64,000 bases of DNA. Origin: Paraconexibacter algicola. GTDB lineage: Bacteria; Actinomycetota; Thermoleophilia; Solirubrobacterales; Solirubrobacteraceae. The notes beneath the pieces are model-generated. The model was given only the letters and a program-made list of their open reading frames with translations. It was not told where the DNA came from and did no database searches. The stretch's first letter is position 1, and every line of letters begins with the position of its first letter. Below are positions 24,906 to 33,204 of this stretch, piece after piece. The stretch spans positions 1,550,001 to 1,614,000 of the forward strand of contig NZ_PYYB01000001.1 of assembly GCF_003044185.1 (NCBI RefSeq), in the 5' to 3' direction. A program made the position numbers and the translations under genes.

Positions 24906-26108
24906 ATGGCCGCCACCACCGTCCGCTCTCCGCTCCTGGACGCCTCGCGCGAGGTCGTCATCGTCGACGCGGTCCGCACCGCGATCGGCCGGTCGCACCC
25001 CGAGAAGGGCGCCTTCCGCGACACGCACGCCGCCGACCTGCTCGAGGCCTGCCTCGTCGCGCTGGTCGATCGCAACGGCCTCGACCCCGCCGCGGTCGAC
25101 GACGTGATCGCGGGCTGCACCGCCCCGTTCGGCGAGCAGTCCCGCAACATCGCGCGCAACGCCTGGCTGCAGGCCGGCTATCCGCCGAGCGTGCCCGGCA
25201 TCCAGATCGACCGGCGCTGCGGCAGCGCGCAGTCGGCGGTCTCCTACGCCACGGCGATGGTCGCCTCCGGCACCCACGAGCTGGTCATCGCGTCCGGCGT
25301 CGAGCACATGCAGCACGTGCCGATGCCGTCGGTCGCGGAGACCGAGAAGCTCTACGGCGCCGCGTGGACCGAGAAGCTCACGTCGCGCTACGACGTGCAG
25401 GGCCAGGGCTGGAGCGCCGAGGAGATCGCGGTGCGGTGGGACATCTCCCGCGAGGAGATGGACGCACTCGCGGTCGAGTCCCACGCGCGCGCGGTCCGCG
25501 CGACCGACGAGGGACGGTTCGCGGACGAGATCGTCCCGCTGACCACGCCGCACGGCGTCGTCGACGTCGACCAGGGGATGCGCCCGGGGACGTCGATGGA
25601 GTCCCTCGCCGGGCTGAAGACGCCCTTCCGCCCCGAGGGCGGACGCGTGACCGCGGGCACCTCGTCGCAGATCTCCGACGGGGCCGCGGCGGTGCTGCTC
25701 GCCTCGCGGGCGACCGCGGAGCGCCTCGGCCTGCGCGTGCGCGCACGGGTGATCGACCACGTCACCGTCGGCGTCGACCCGGTGCTCATGCTCACCGGCC
25801 CGATCCCGGCGACGCAGAAGCTCCTCGCGCGCACCGGGCTGACCGTCGACGACATCGACCTGTTCGAGTGCAACGAGGCGTTCGCCTCGGTCGTCCTCGC
25901 GTGGGCGAAGGAGCTCGCGCCCGACATGCGCAAGGTGAACGTCAACGGCGGGGCGATGGCGCTCGGCCACCCGGTCGGCACCACCGGTGCCCGGCTGTTC
26001 GCCACGATCCTCAACGAGCTCGAGCGCACCGGCGGCGAGCTCGGGCTCACCACGATGTGCTGCGGCGGCGGGCAGGGCGTCGGGTCGATCATCCAGCGAC
26101 TGCCCTGA
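24906..26108 (+). CDS. Thiolase (acetyl-CoA C-acyltransferase)
   Basis: 400 residues with all thiolase landmarks: the acyl-accepting Cys at about 105 in IDRRCGSAQSAV, CNEAFASVVLAWAKEL, the His at about 355 in NGGAMALGHPVGTTGAR, and the second Cys at about 386 in TMCCGGGQGVG. Such enzymes cleave 3-ketoacyl-CoA to acetyl-CoA and a shortened acyl-CoA. It lies 2 bases after the SDR stop, and its stop overlaps the next ATG by one base. It completes the dehydrogenase and thiolase steps; the hydratase step is not encoded in this operon and must come from elsewhere, for example the MaoC proteins further along. Confidence 0.95.
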   Translation: MAATTVRSPLLDASREVVIVDAVRTAIGRSHPEKGAFRDTHAADLLEACLVALVDRNGLDPAAVDDVIAGCTAPFGEQSRNIARNAWLQAGYPPSVPGIQIDRRCGSAQSAVSYATAMVASGTHELVIASGVEHMQHVPMPSVAETEKLYGAAWTEKLTSRYDVQGQGWSAEEIAVRWDISREEMDALAVESHARAVRATDEGRFADEIVPLTTPHGVVDVDQGMRPGTSMESLAGLKTPFRPEGGRVTAGTSSQISDGAAAVLLASRATAERLGLRVRARVIDHVTVGVDPVLMLTGPIPATQKLLARTGLTVDDIDLFECNEAFASVVLAWAKELAPDMRKVNVNGGAMALGHPVGTTGARLFATILNELERTGGELGLTTMCCGGGQGVGSIIQRLP

Positions 26109-27265
26109 TGGCCGGCGACCTCGACCTCACCCGCTGGCTGCGGCCCGGCGACGGGGTCGTGGTCGGCAACCTGTCCGCGGAGCCCTTGCCGCTGGTGCGC
26201 GCGCTCTGGCGGTCCGGTGTCCCGGACCTCGAGGTGTTCCTCGGCATGTCCCTGCACGACCACGCGGCCGACGTCCCGGACGGGATCCGCGTGCGCTCCT
26301 ACGGGGGCCTCGGGCGCACCGGCCGGATCCCGGGGCTCGAGGTCGTCCCCACGAACTACTCGGCGCTCCCGCGCGCGTTCGCCGAGGGCCTGGTCCGCGC
26401 CGACGTCGTGCTCCTGCAGGTCACCCCGCCCGACGCCGACGGGCGCTGCGCGCTCGGCGTCGCGGCCGACTACCTGCCGGACGCGATCGCGCACGCCCGC
26501 GTGGTGATCGCGCAGGTCAACGCCCGCCTGCCGCGCGTCGGCGGCGCCACGATCCCCTTCGACGCGATCACCCACGCGATCGAGCTCGACGAGCCCGTGC
26601 ACGAGCTGCACGTCCCGGCGCCCGGCGAGGTCGAGCGCGCGATCGCCGCGCACGTCGCCCCGCTCGTGCGCGACGGCGACACGCTCCAGATGGGGATCGG
26701 AGCGCTCCCCGACGCGATCCTCGCCGCACTCCACGACCGCGCGGACCTCGGCGTGCACAGCGGCATGATCACCGACGGGGTGCTCGACCTGCTCGAGGCC
26801 GGCGTCGTCACGGGTGCGCGCAAGCCGACGGACACCGGCCTCACGGTGACCGGCGCGCTCGTCGGCACCCGGCGGCTGTTCGACGCGGTCGACGGGCGCG
26901 ACGACGTCGTCCTGCGGACCGTCAGCGCGACCCACTCGGCGGCGCGACTGGGCGCGGTCGGTCGGCTCGTCGCGCTCAACGGCGCGCTCGAGGTGGACCT
27001 CGACGGCAACGCCGGCTGCGAGTCGATCGACGGCCGGCCGATCGGGGCGATCGGCGGCCAGGGCGACTTCCTCCGCGCCGCCGTCGCCAGCGGCGGCGTC
27101 GGCGTCGTCGCGCTCCCCGCCGCCCGGATCGTCGAGCGGCTCCACGGCCCCGTGAGCACCACGCGGGCGGACCTCGACGTCGTCGTGACCGAACACGGTG
27201 TCGCGCACCTGCGCGGCCACACCCCGACCGCGCGCCGACGCGCGCTGCAGGAGATCAGCGGATGA
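26108..27265 (+). CDS. Acetyl-CoA hydrolase/CoA-transferase family protein
   Basis: 385 residues, of the 4-hydroxybutyrate/acetate CoA-transferase family (Cat1-type, single polypeptide). Key stretches: DTLQMGIGALPDAILAAL, GVHSGMITDGVLDLLEAGVV, and the catalytic block LNGALEVDLDGNAG, whose Glu should form the glutamyl-CoA thioester, followed by GAIGGQGDFLRAA. It ends VVTEHGVAHLRGHTPTARRR. The protein is shorter than the 430-500 residues usual for the family, mainly at the N terminus. In this operon it may move CoA onto the pathway's starting acid, or release acetate. ATG overlaps the thiolase stop. Confidence 0.88.
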   Translation: MAGDLDLTRWLRPGDGVVVGNLSAEPLPLVRALWRSGVPDLEVFLGMSLHDHAADVPDGIRVRSYGGLGRTGRIPGLEVVPTNYSALPRAFAEGLVRADVVLLQVTPPDADGRCALGVAADYLPDAIAHARVVIAQVNARLPRVGGATIPFDAITHAIELDEPVHELHVPAPGEVERAIAAHVAPLVRDGDTLQMGIGALPDAILAALHDRADLGVHSGMITDGVLDLLEAGVVTGARKPTDTGLTVTGALVGTRRLFDAVDGRDDVVLRTVSATHSAARLGAVGRLVALNGALEVDLDGNAGCESIDGRPIGAIGGQGDFLRAAVASGGVGVVALPAARIVERLHGPVSTTRADLDVVVTEHGVAHLRGHTPTARRRALQEISG

Positions 27266-28194
27266 CGAGCACCGACGCGACCCGCCCACCCTGGGCCGGG
27301 ATCGGCCTGGCCCTGCCCACCATCGACGCGTTCGGCAACGGCACCCCGGTCGTCGAGGCCGCCCGCGCCGCGGAGGCCGCGGGCCTCGACCACGTCTGGG
27401 TGCCCGACCACCTGCTCTTCCACCGGCCGGTGCTCGAGGCGATGACCGTCCTGACGACGGCGGCCGCGGTCACCGAGCGGATCACGGTCGGCACCGCGAT
27501 CCTCAACCCGACGCTGCGCCCGGTCACGCTGCTCGCCAAGCAGCTGGCCACGGTGCTGGCGCTCGCGCCCGACCGGCTGCTGCTCGGCGTCGGCCTCGGC
27601 GGCGAGTACGAGCCCGAGTTCCGCGCGGTCGGCATCGACCGCAAGGAGCGCGGCCGCCGGCTCGACGCGGCGCTGGACCTGCTGCCGCGCCTGCTGTCCG
27701 GCGAGGCGGTGAAGGCCGACGGGATCCTGCCGGTCGACTGCGACGGCCTCGCCCCCGTCCCCGCCTCCGGGATGCCGCCCGTGCTGGTCGGCGGCCGCTC
27801 CGAGGCGGCGCTGCGGCGCGCCGCGCGCGTCGGCGACGCCTACTTCCCGATGTGGATGGACCCCGCCGACGTCGCGACCGCGCGCGACCGGCTGGCCGAG
27901 CTCGCGGCCGAGCACGGCCGCCCCGCCCCGGGGGTCTGCCTCGTCGCGTTCGTGAACGTCTGCGAGGACCCGGCGGTCGGCGCCGAGCAGGCCGCCGAGC
28001 ACATCCGGCGCCAGTACGGCATGCCGTTCCACCTCGTCGAGCAGTGGGCGCTGATCGGCAGCGTGTCGCAGATCGCGCAGCGCGTGCAGGAGTACCGCGA
28101 CGCCGGCGTCGACGGCTTCTCGCTCTCGCCCGCACACCCCCATCCCCTGACCCAGATCGACGGTGTCGCCGCCGTCCGGGAGGCCCTCGCATGA
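27262..28194 (+). CDS. LLM-class (luciferase-like) F420- or flavin-dependent oxidoreductase
   Basis: 310 residues with the bacterial-luciferase-like TIM barrel pattern: AEAAGLDHVWVPDHLLFHRP, TERITVGTAILNPTLRP, LGVGLGGEYEPEFRAVG, and PPVLVGGRSEAALRRAARVGD. The F420-dependent mycobacterial-type branch is more likely than FMN monooxygenases, judging from the GTAILN and GVGLGGEYEPEF blocks. Overlaps the CoA-transferase gene (ATGA) and the next dehydrogenase gene (ATGA), so it is translated with the operon. It may reduce or oxidise a ring or enone intermediate; its exact substrate cannot be told. Confidence 0.88.
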   Translation: MTSTDATRPPWAGIGLALPTIDAFGNGTPVVEAARAAEAAGLDHVWVPDHLLFHRPVLEAMTVLTTAAAVTERITVGTAILNPTLRPVTLLAKQLATVLALAPDRLLLGVGLGGEYEPEFRAVGIDRKERGRRLDAALDLLPRLLSGEAVKADGILPVDCDGLAPVPASGMPPVLVGGRSEAALRRAARVGDAYFPMWMDPADVATARDRLAELAAEHGRPAPGVCLVAFVNVCEDPAVGAEQAAEHIRRQYGMPFHLVEQWALIGSVSQIAQRVQEYRDAGVDGFSLSPAHPHPLTQIDGVAAVREALA

Positions 28195-29366
28195 AGCGCT
28201 CCGTCTACACCGCCGACCACGACGACCTGCGCGAGAGCTTCGGGCGCTTCCTCGACGCCGAGGTCGTCCCCCACTACGACACGTGGGAGCGCGAGGGCCG
28301 CGTGCCGCGCGAGGTGCTCCGGCGCGTCGGCGAGCTCGGCTTCTACGGCCTCGCCGTGCCGGAGGAGTTCGGGGGCGCGGGCGCGGACGACTTCCGATTC
28401 AACAGCGTCCTCAACGAGGAGGCGACCGTCCGCGGGCTGAACGCGTTCTCGCTGTGCATCACGATGCAGAACGACGTCGCGCTGCCGTACGTGCTGGAGC
28501 TGTGCAGCCCCGAGCAGCAGGCGCGGTGGCTGCCGGGCATCGTCTCCGGCGACCTCGTGTTGGGCATCGCGATGACCGAGCCGGGCACCGGCAGCGATCT
28601 CGCCGGAATGACGACGAAGGCGCGGATCGACCCGGACGACCCCGACCACTACGTCGTCGACGGGTCCAAGACGTTCATCACCAGCGGCCTCAACGCGGAC
28701 CTCGTGATCACCGCCGTGCGCACCGGCACGACCGGCACGCACGCCGACATCAGCCTGCTGATGGTCGAGACCGGCGCGACGCCGGGGTTCAGCCGCGGGC
28801 GCAACCTCGAGAAGCTCGGCCAGCACGCGCAGGACACCGCCGAGCTGTTCTTCGACGGGGCCCGGGTGCCGCGCGAGAACCTCATCGGCGCCGAGGGCGA
28901 CGGCTTCCGCCACCTCACGCACAACCTGCCGCAGGAGCGCCTGTCGATCGCGGTCGGCGCGGTCGGCGCCGCGCAGGGCGCGTTGGACCGCACGCTCGAG
29001 TACGTGCAGGACCGCACCGCGTTCGGCCGGCCGGTGGGCACGTTCCAGAACTCGCGCTTCACGCTCGCGCACTGCCGCACCGACCTCGACGTGACGCGCG
29101 CGTTCGTGGACCGCTGCCTGGAGGCGCACGTCGCCGGCGAGCTGACCGCCGTCGAGGCGGCGCAGGCGAAGTACTGGGCGTCGGAGATGCTCGGTCGCGT
29201 CACCGACGAGTGCCTGCAGCTGCACGGCGGCTACGGCTACATGACCGAGTACCCGATCTGCCGCGACTACGCCGACGCCCGCATCCTGCGGATCTACGGC
29301 GGCACGACCGAGATCATGAAGGAGATCATCGGCCGCGCGATGGGCCTGGGGGATCCGCGCCCCTGA
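28191..29366 (+). CDS. Acyl-CoA dehydrogenase
   Basis: 391 residues, last gene of the six-gene operon. It has the standard motifs: IAMTEPGTGSDLAGM, KTFITSGLNADLVI, LPQERLSIAVGAVGAAQGAL on helix G, FGRPVGTFQNSRF, and a C-terminal RIYGGTTEIMKEIIGRAMGL. Compared with the first dehydrogenase of the operon the C terminus is the ordinary form, so the two probably act on different intermediates. Its start overlaps the stop of the luciferase-like gene (ATGA). The next gene has its own -10-like TAGGTT at 29393. Confidence 0.95.
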   Translation: MKRSVYTADHDDLRESFGRFLDAEVVPHYDTWEREGRVPREVLRRVGELGFYGLAVPEEFGGAGADDFRFNSVLNEEATVRGLNAFSLCITMQNDVALPYVLELCSPEQQARWLPGIVSGDLVLGIAMTEPGTGSDLAGMTTKARIDPDDPDHYVVDGSKTFITSGLNADLVITAVRTGTTGTHADISLLMVETGATPGFSRGRNLEKLGQHAQDTAELFFDGARVPRENLIGAEGDGFRHLTHNLPQERLSIAVGAVGAAQGALDRTLEYVQDRTAFGRPVGTFQNSRFTLAHCRTDLDVTRAFVDRCLEAHVAGELTAVEAAQAKYWASEMLGRVTDECLQLHGGYGYMTEYPICRDYADARILRIYGGTTEIMKEIIGRAMGLGDPRP

Positions 29367-29407
29367 GCGGCGGACACATACCGAACGCCTGCTAGGTTCC
29401 TCGCGCG

Positions 29408-30577
29408 ATGAGCCCGACGGCCCCGACCCTCGAGACGCCGGACGGCGTCGTCGCCACCCACGGCCTGCCGGAGGTGTCCGAGCTCGACCTGCTGTCGCGG
29501 GCGCTTCACGCCGGCTCCGTCGTCAGCGACGTGGCCCTGCGGACCGCGGTCGCCACCGCGGTCACCGCGGCGTCGATCCCCGGCGGCGCGCTCACCTGGG
29601 GGCGCAAGGAGCGCGCGAACCTCGCGTTCCACGCCGAGCTCGCGCGCACCGCGACCGCCGAGGAGGTGTTCGTGCGGCCGCCGCGCGGCGTGCCGGTGGT
29701 CGAGCGGCTGAGCTCCAGCGGCCTGCCCGAGCTGCCCGGCGGGCGCGCGCGCAACCTCCAGTTCACGAGCCCGTACGTCGCGCGCAACCCGGCGATGCGC
29801 GCCGACTACGCCCGCCATCGGCGCAACGGCGTCGGCTGGGCGCAGCACTGGCGCCACGACGACGGCCCGCGCCCGACGCTCTGCGTCATCCACGGCTTTG
29901 GGGCAGCGCAGTACTGGTTCAACAGCGCGTTCTTCTCGCTGCCGCAGTTCTTCGCGCAGGGCTGGGACGTCCTGCTGTACACGCTGCCGTTCCACGGTCC
30001 GCGCGGGGCGACGCGCCGCAACCTCATCAACGGCTCCGAGGTCTTCAGCCACGGCTTCGCGACGTTCAACGAGGCGATGATCCACGCGGTCCACGACTTC
30101 CGGATCCTCGTCGACCACCTCGAGGCGCTCGGCGTGCCGCGGATCGCGCTCACCGGCCTGTCGCTGGGCGGCTACACGAGCGCGATGGTCGCGACGGTGG
30201 AGGACCGCCTCGACGCGGTGATCCCCAACGCGCCGGTGACGAACCTGCCGGTGCTGCTGCGCGAGTGGGTCCCCGCCGGGGTCGGGATCGGCCTGCTCGG
30301 CGCGCTGCACGGGGCGGGCCGCGAGCAGCTCGACGCGGCGCTGGCGGTCCACTCGCCGCTGAGCTACCCGCCGGTGATCCCGCGCGAGCGGCTGATGATC
30401 ATCGGCGGTCTCGGCGACCGGCTCGCCCCGCCGCAGCAGAGCGTCGACCTGTGGGAGCACTGGGGCCACCCGCGCCTGCACTGGTACCGCGGCAGCCACG
30501 TCATGCACTTCAGCCGCGGCGCCTACCTCGACGAGATGCGCGAGCTGCTCGGCCCGCCGCTCTCCGTGGCGGCCTGA
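29408..30577 (+). CDS. Alpha/beta hydrolase
   Basis: 389 residues. A helical N-terminal region of about 130 residues is followed by an alpha/beta hydrolase domain: strand TLCVIHGFGAAQYWF, then WDVLLYTLPFHGPRG, nucleophile elbow ALTGLSLGGYTSA with Ser at about 252, and late DR/HV residues in IIGGLGDRLAPPQQ and SHVMHFSRGAYL that could provide Asp and His. The shape recalls ABHD18-like proteins. TAGGTT sits 9 bases before the ATG. Substrate unknown; an esterase or thioesterase role for the flanking acyl-CoA genes is possible but unproven. Confidence 0.82.
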   Translation: MSPTAPTLETPDGVVATHGLPEVSELDLLSRALHAGSVVSDVALRTAVATAVTAASIPGGALTWGRKERANLAFHAELARTATAEEVFVRPPRGVPVVERLSSSGLPELPGGRARNLQFTSPYVARNPAMRADYARHRRNGVGWAQHWRHDDGPRPTLCVIHGFGAAQYWFNSAFFSLPQFFAQGWDVLLYTLPFHGPRGATRRNLINGSEVFSHGFATFNEAMIHAVHDFRILVDHLEALGVPRIALTGLSLGGYTSAMVATVEDRLDAVIPNAPVTNLPVLLREWVPAGVGIGLLGALHGAGREQLDAALAVHSPLSYPPVIPRERLMIIGGLGDRLAPPQQSVDLWEHWGHPRLHWYRGSHVMHFSRGAYLDEMRELLGPPLSVAA

Positions 30578-30617
30578 GCCGGGCGTGCGCGCACGGCCCA
30601 CCGGGTAGGTCTGCGGC

Positions 30618-31085
30618 ATGTCCTGGACGGTCTACCTCTCCGGCGAGATCCACACCGACTGGCGCGAGCGCATCGAGCGCGGCTGCGCCGACGCCGGCCT
30701 CGAGCTCACCTTCTACGGCCCGGTCACCGACCACGCCGCCTCCGACGACTGCGGTGTGGCGATCCTCGGGCCGGAGGGCAAGCCGTTCTGGAAGGACCAC
30801 CTGGGCGCGGGCGTCAACGCGATCCGCACCCGCTCGCTGCTGGAGGCCTCCGACGTGGTCGTCGTCCGCTTCGGCGAGCAGTACCGGCAGTGGAACGCGG
30901 CGTTCGACGCCGGCTACGCGGCCGCGCTGGGCAAGCCGCTGATCACGCTGCACCCGGAGGAGCACGACCACGCGCTCAAGGAGGTCGACCGGGCGGCGCT
31001 CGTCGTCGCGCGGGAGCCCGAGCAGGTCGTGGACGTGCTGCGCTACGTCCTGGACGGGACGCTGCCGGCGCGGCCGCAGGCCTAG
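30618..31085 (+). CDS. YtoQ family protein
   Basis: 155 residues, full-length YtoQ-type protein. Signature stretches: MSWTVYLSGEIHTDWR, LTFYGPVTDHAASDDCG, FWKDHLGAGVNAIRTR and RQWNAAFDAGYAAALGKPLI. It looks like a nucleoside 2-deoxyribosyltransferase-like Rossmann fold, but function is not known to me. TAGGTC lies 6 bases upstream of the ATG. It converges on the MarR gene with a 4-base overlap. Confidence 0.9.
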   Translation: MSWTVYLSGEIHTDWRERIERGCADAGLELTFYGPVTDHAASDDCGVAILGPEGKPFWKDHLGAGVNAIRTRSLLEASDVVVVRFGEQYRQWNAAFDAGYAAALGKPLITLHPEEHDHALKEVDRAALVVAREPEQVVDVLRYVLDGTLPARPQA

Positions 31086-31582
31086 GTCAGGTCGCCGGTC
31101 GCCCGGCGCATCGCGCGCAGCGACCCGGTCAGCTCGCCGACGGTGGTGTCGTCGACCGGGCCGAGGCCGAACCCGGCGGCCGCCGCGTCCTTCGTCGCGC
31201 GCTTCAGCAGGGCGCGCCCGCTCCGGGTGAGGACGGCGAGCGTCGTGCGACGGTCGGTCGGGTGCGGCTCGCGCGTGACGAGCCCGCGCTGCTCGAACTG
31301 GTCGACGAGCTGGGTGATCGTCGTCTGGTGGACCATCAGGTAGCGGGACAGGTAGGAGAGCCGGCGGGCGCCGCCCGGTGACAGCTGCAGGGTGACGAGG
31401 ACGAGGTACTGCGTCCGCGTCAGCTCGTGCGGGCGCAGCGCCGCCTCGAAGCCCTGGACGGCGACGGCGTGCGCGCGCATCAGGGAGGCGGCGGCGGCGA
31501 ACCGCTCCGCCTCGGGGAGGCCCTGCTCCTCCCAGCGCTCGCGGACCCACTCGACGGGGTCGGGCTCGGGCTCACGCGCCAT
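31082..31582 (-). CDS. MarR-family transcriptional regulator
   Basis: 166 residues with a winged helix-turn-helix of MarR type: LTRTQYLVLVTLQLSPGG, RLSYLSRYLMVHQTTITQLVDQFEQRGLV and the wing TREPHPTDRRTTLAVLTRSG. The start overlaps the end of the acyl-CoA ligase gene by 11 bases, so the two are co-transcribed. MarR proteins next to CoA ligases often respond to the aryl- or acyl-CoA product. The control region would be the divergent promoter at 33156-33204; I see no clear palindrome there. Confidence 0.88.
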   Translation of the reverse strand: MAREPEPDPVEWVRERWEEQGLPEAERFAAAASLMRAHAVAVQGFEAALRPHELTRTQYLVLVTLQLSPGGARRLSYLSRYLMVHQTTITQLVDQFEQRGLVTREPHPTDRRTTLAVLTRSGRALLKRATKDAAAAGFGLGPVDDTTVGELTGSLRAMRRATGDLT

Positions 31583-33155
31583 CGCGAGGGAAGATCGCCC
31601 GCAGGCGCTTCTTGTCGGCCTTGCCGGCGTCGGTCATGGGGAGCTCATCATCGCTCAGCCACCAGGCGCTCGGCACGCTGAACGACGCGAGCCGCTCGCG
31701 CGCGTACGCGGTGAGCGCCTCCACGTCGGCGGTCGCGCCCGGCCGCAGGCGCACGGCGGCGGCGACCTCCTCCCCGAGGTCGGGGTGCGGCAGGCCGACG
31801 ACGGCGACGTCGGCGACGTCCGGGTGCTCGTGCAGGACGCTCTCCACGTGCGGGGCGGCGATGTTCTCCCCGCCGCGGATGACGATGTCCTTGGAGCGGC
31901 CGGTGATCGAGAGGCGCCCGTCGACGAGCCGTCCGAGGTCGCCGGTGTGCACGAAGTGGTCGGCGTCGATGATGCCGGCGGTCGCCTCGTCGTCCCGCCA
32001 GTAGCCGAGCATCTGCCCGGGGGTGCGGGCGAGGACCTCGCCGACCCCGTCGGCGTCCGGCTCGGCGATCACGAGCTCCACGAGCGGCAGCGGCGCGCCG
32101 GTCGTGCCGGGGTGCTCGGCCATCAGGCGACCGGACGCGGCGGCGAGCGTGCCGCTGGTCTCCGTCATCCCGTACACGTTGGTCACGCGCCGTCGCGTGT
32201 TCGGGAACGCCTGCTGGATCCGCTCGAGCAGCTCGGGGGAGACCGGTGCCCCGCCGAGCGGCACCGACCGCATGCTCGACAGGTCGCGCTCGCCGATCGA
32301 CGGATGCTCCAGGACGCGGATCGTCATCGTGGGGATCGCCCCCCACACCTCGACGCGGTGCTTCTCGATCACCTCGAGCACCTGGCCCGGGTCGAACCGG
32401 CCCTCCAGGAAGCAGAGCTTGCCGCCGCCGAGCAGCGCCAGGCCGAGCGCCTGCAGCCCCCCGATGTGGAAGAGGGGGCCGGTGAGCAGCGACACGAAGC
32501 CCGCGTCGTCGGGCAGGGTGTGCGGCAGCCGCCGAGACACGGCGAGCGACTGGTGCATCGTGGCGATCCAGGACCGGTGGGCGAGCGTGGCGCCCTTCGG
32601 CAGCCCGGTGGTGCCGGCGGTGAAGACGATCAGCGCCGGGTCGGTCTCGTCTCCCTCGAGGGCGAGCTCGCCGAGCGCGGCCGCCCCGCCCGTGGCGCCG
32701 TCGACGATCGGCCGCAGCGTCGCGACGTCGATCGTGGGCGTGCCGGCGGCGACCTTCTCGAGCCGGCGCGCGTCGCCGATCACGAGCGTCGGCTCGACCA
32801 GGCGCAGCGCGTGCTCGACCTCCTCCTCGCTCCACCAGCCGTTGCCGGGCGCGACGATCGCGCCGACGGCCAGCCCGGCCCACAGCGACACGACCCACTC
32901 GGGCGAGTTCGCGGCGAGGATCAGCACGCGGTCCCCCGGGCGCACGCCGTGGTCCTCGCGCAGGTGCCGGGCGACGGCGCCGATCGCGGCGAAGGTGTCG
33001 TCGAACGTCAGCTCCCGCTCGCCCTGCACGAGGTGGACCTTCCCGCCCCAGCGGGCGGCGTCGAGCAGCAGCTGCGGCAGCCGCCGACGGCGCTGCGCGT
33101 ACACGAGGAACGGGTCCTCCCGGACGACCTCGTCGCCCCACTCGAAGCGGCTCAT
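31572..33155 (-). CDS. AMP-dependent acyl-CoA ligase (FadD/aryl-CoA ligase type)
   Basis: 527 residues. ANL motifs are complete: A3 VFTAGTTGLPKGATLAHR, A5 VTNVYGMTETSGT, A7 HTGDLGRLVDGRLSITGRSKD followed by IVIRGGENIAAPHVES, and the catalytic Lys in PMTDAGKADKKRL. The medium length and the NGWWSEEEVEHAL stretch suggest a short/medium or aromatic acid ligase. Starting ATG at 33155 has TAGACT 7 bases upstream (minus strand). Divergent from the MaoC gene over 49 bases, with which it may share regulation by the MarR protein. Confidence 0.9.
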   Translation of the reverse strand: MSRFEWGDEVVREDPFLVYAQRRRRLPQLLLDAARWGGKVHLVQGERELTFDDTFAAIGAVARHLREDHGVRPGDRVLILAANSPEWVVSLWAGLAVGAIVAPGNGWWSEEEVEHALRLVEPTLVIGDARRLEKVAAGTPTIDVATLRPIVDGATGGAAALGELALEGDETDPALIVFTAGTTGLPKGATLAHRSWIATMHQSLAVSRRLPHTLPDDAGFVSLLTGPLFHIGGLQALGLALLGGGKLCFLEGRFDPGQVLEVIEKHRVEVWGAIPTMTIRVLEHPSIGERDLSSMRSVPLGGAPVSPELLERIQQAFPNTRRRVTNVYGMTETSGTLAAASGRLMAEHPGTTGAPLPLVELVIAEPDADGVGEVLARTPGQMLGYWRDDEATAGIIDADHFVHTGDLGRLVDGRLSITGRSKDIVIRGGENIAAPHVESVLHEHPDVADVAVVGLPHPDLGEEVAAAVRLRPGATADVEALTAYARERLASFSVPSAWWLSDDELPMTDAGKADKKRLRAIFPRDGA

Positions 33156-33162
33156 GGCAGAA

Positions 33163-33198
33163 AGTCTACATGTCATTGGTTGGGCACTAGAGTATTCT
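33163..33198. promoter_or_regulatory. Back-to-back promoters for CoA ligase and MaoC genes
   Basis: Minus strand: TAGACT at 33163-33168, 7 bases before the ligase ATG. Plus strand: TATTCT at 33193-33198, 6 bases before the MaoC ATG. Both spacings imply leaderless transcripts. The two -10 hexamers are only 24 bases apart, so their -35 regions overlap and the promoters must compete or be co-controlled. Confidence 0.55.
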
Positions 33199-33204
33199 CG
33201 GGAC

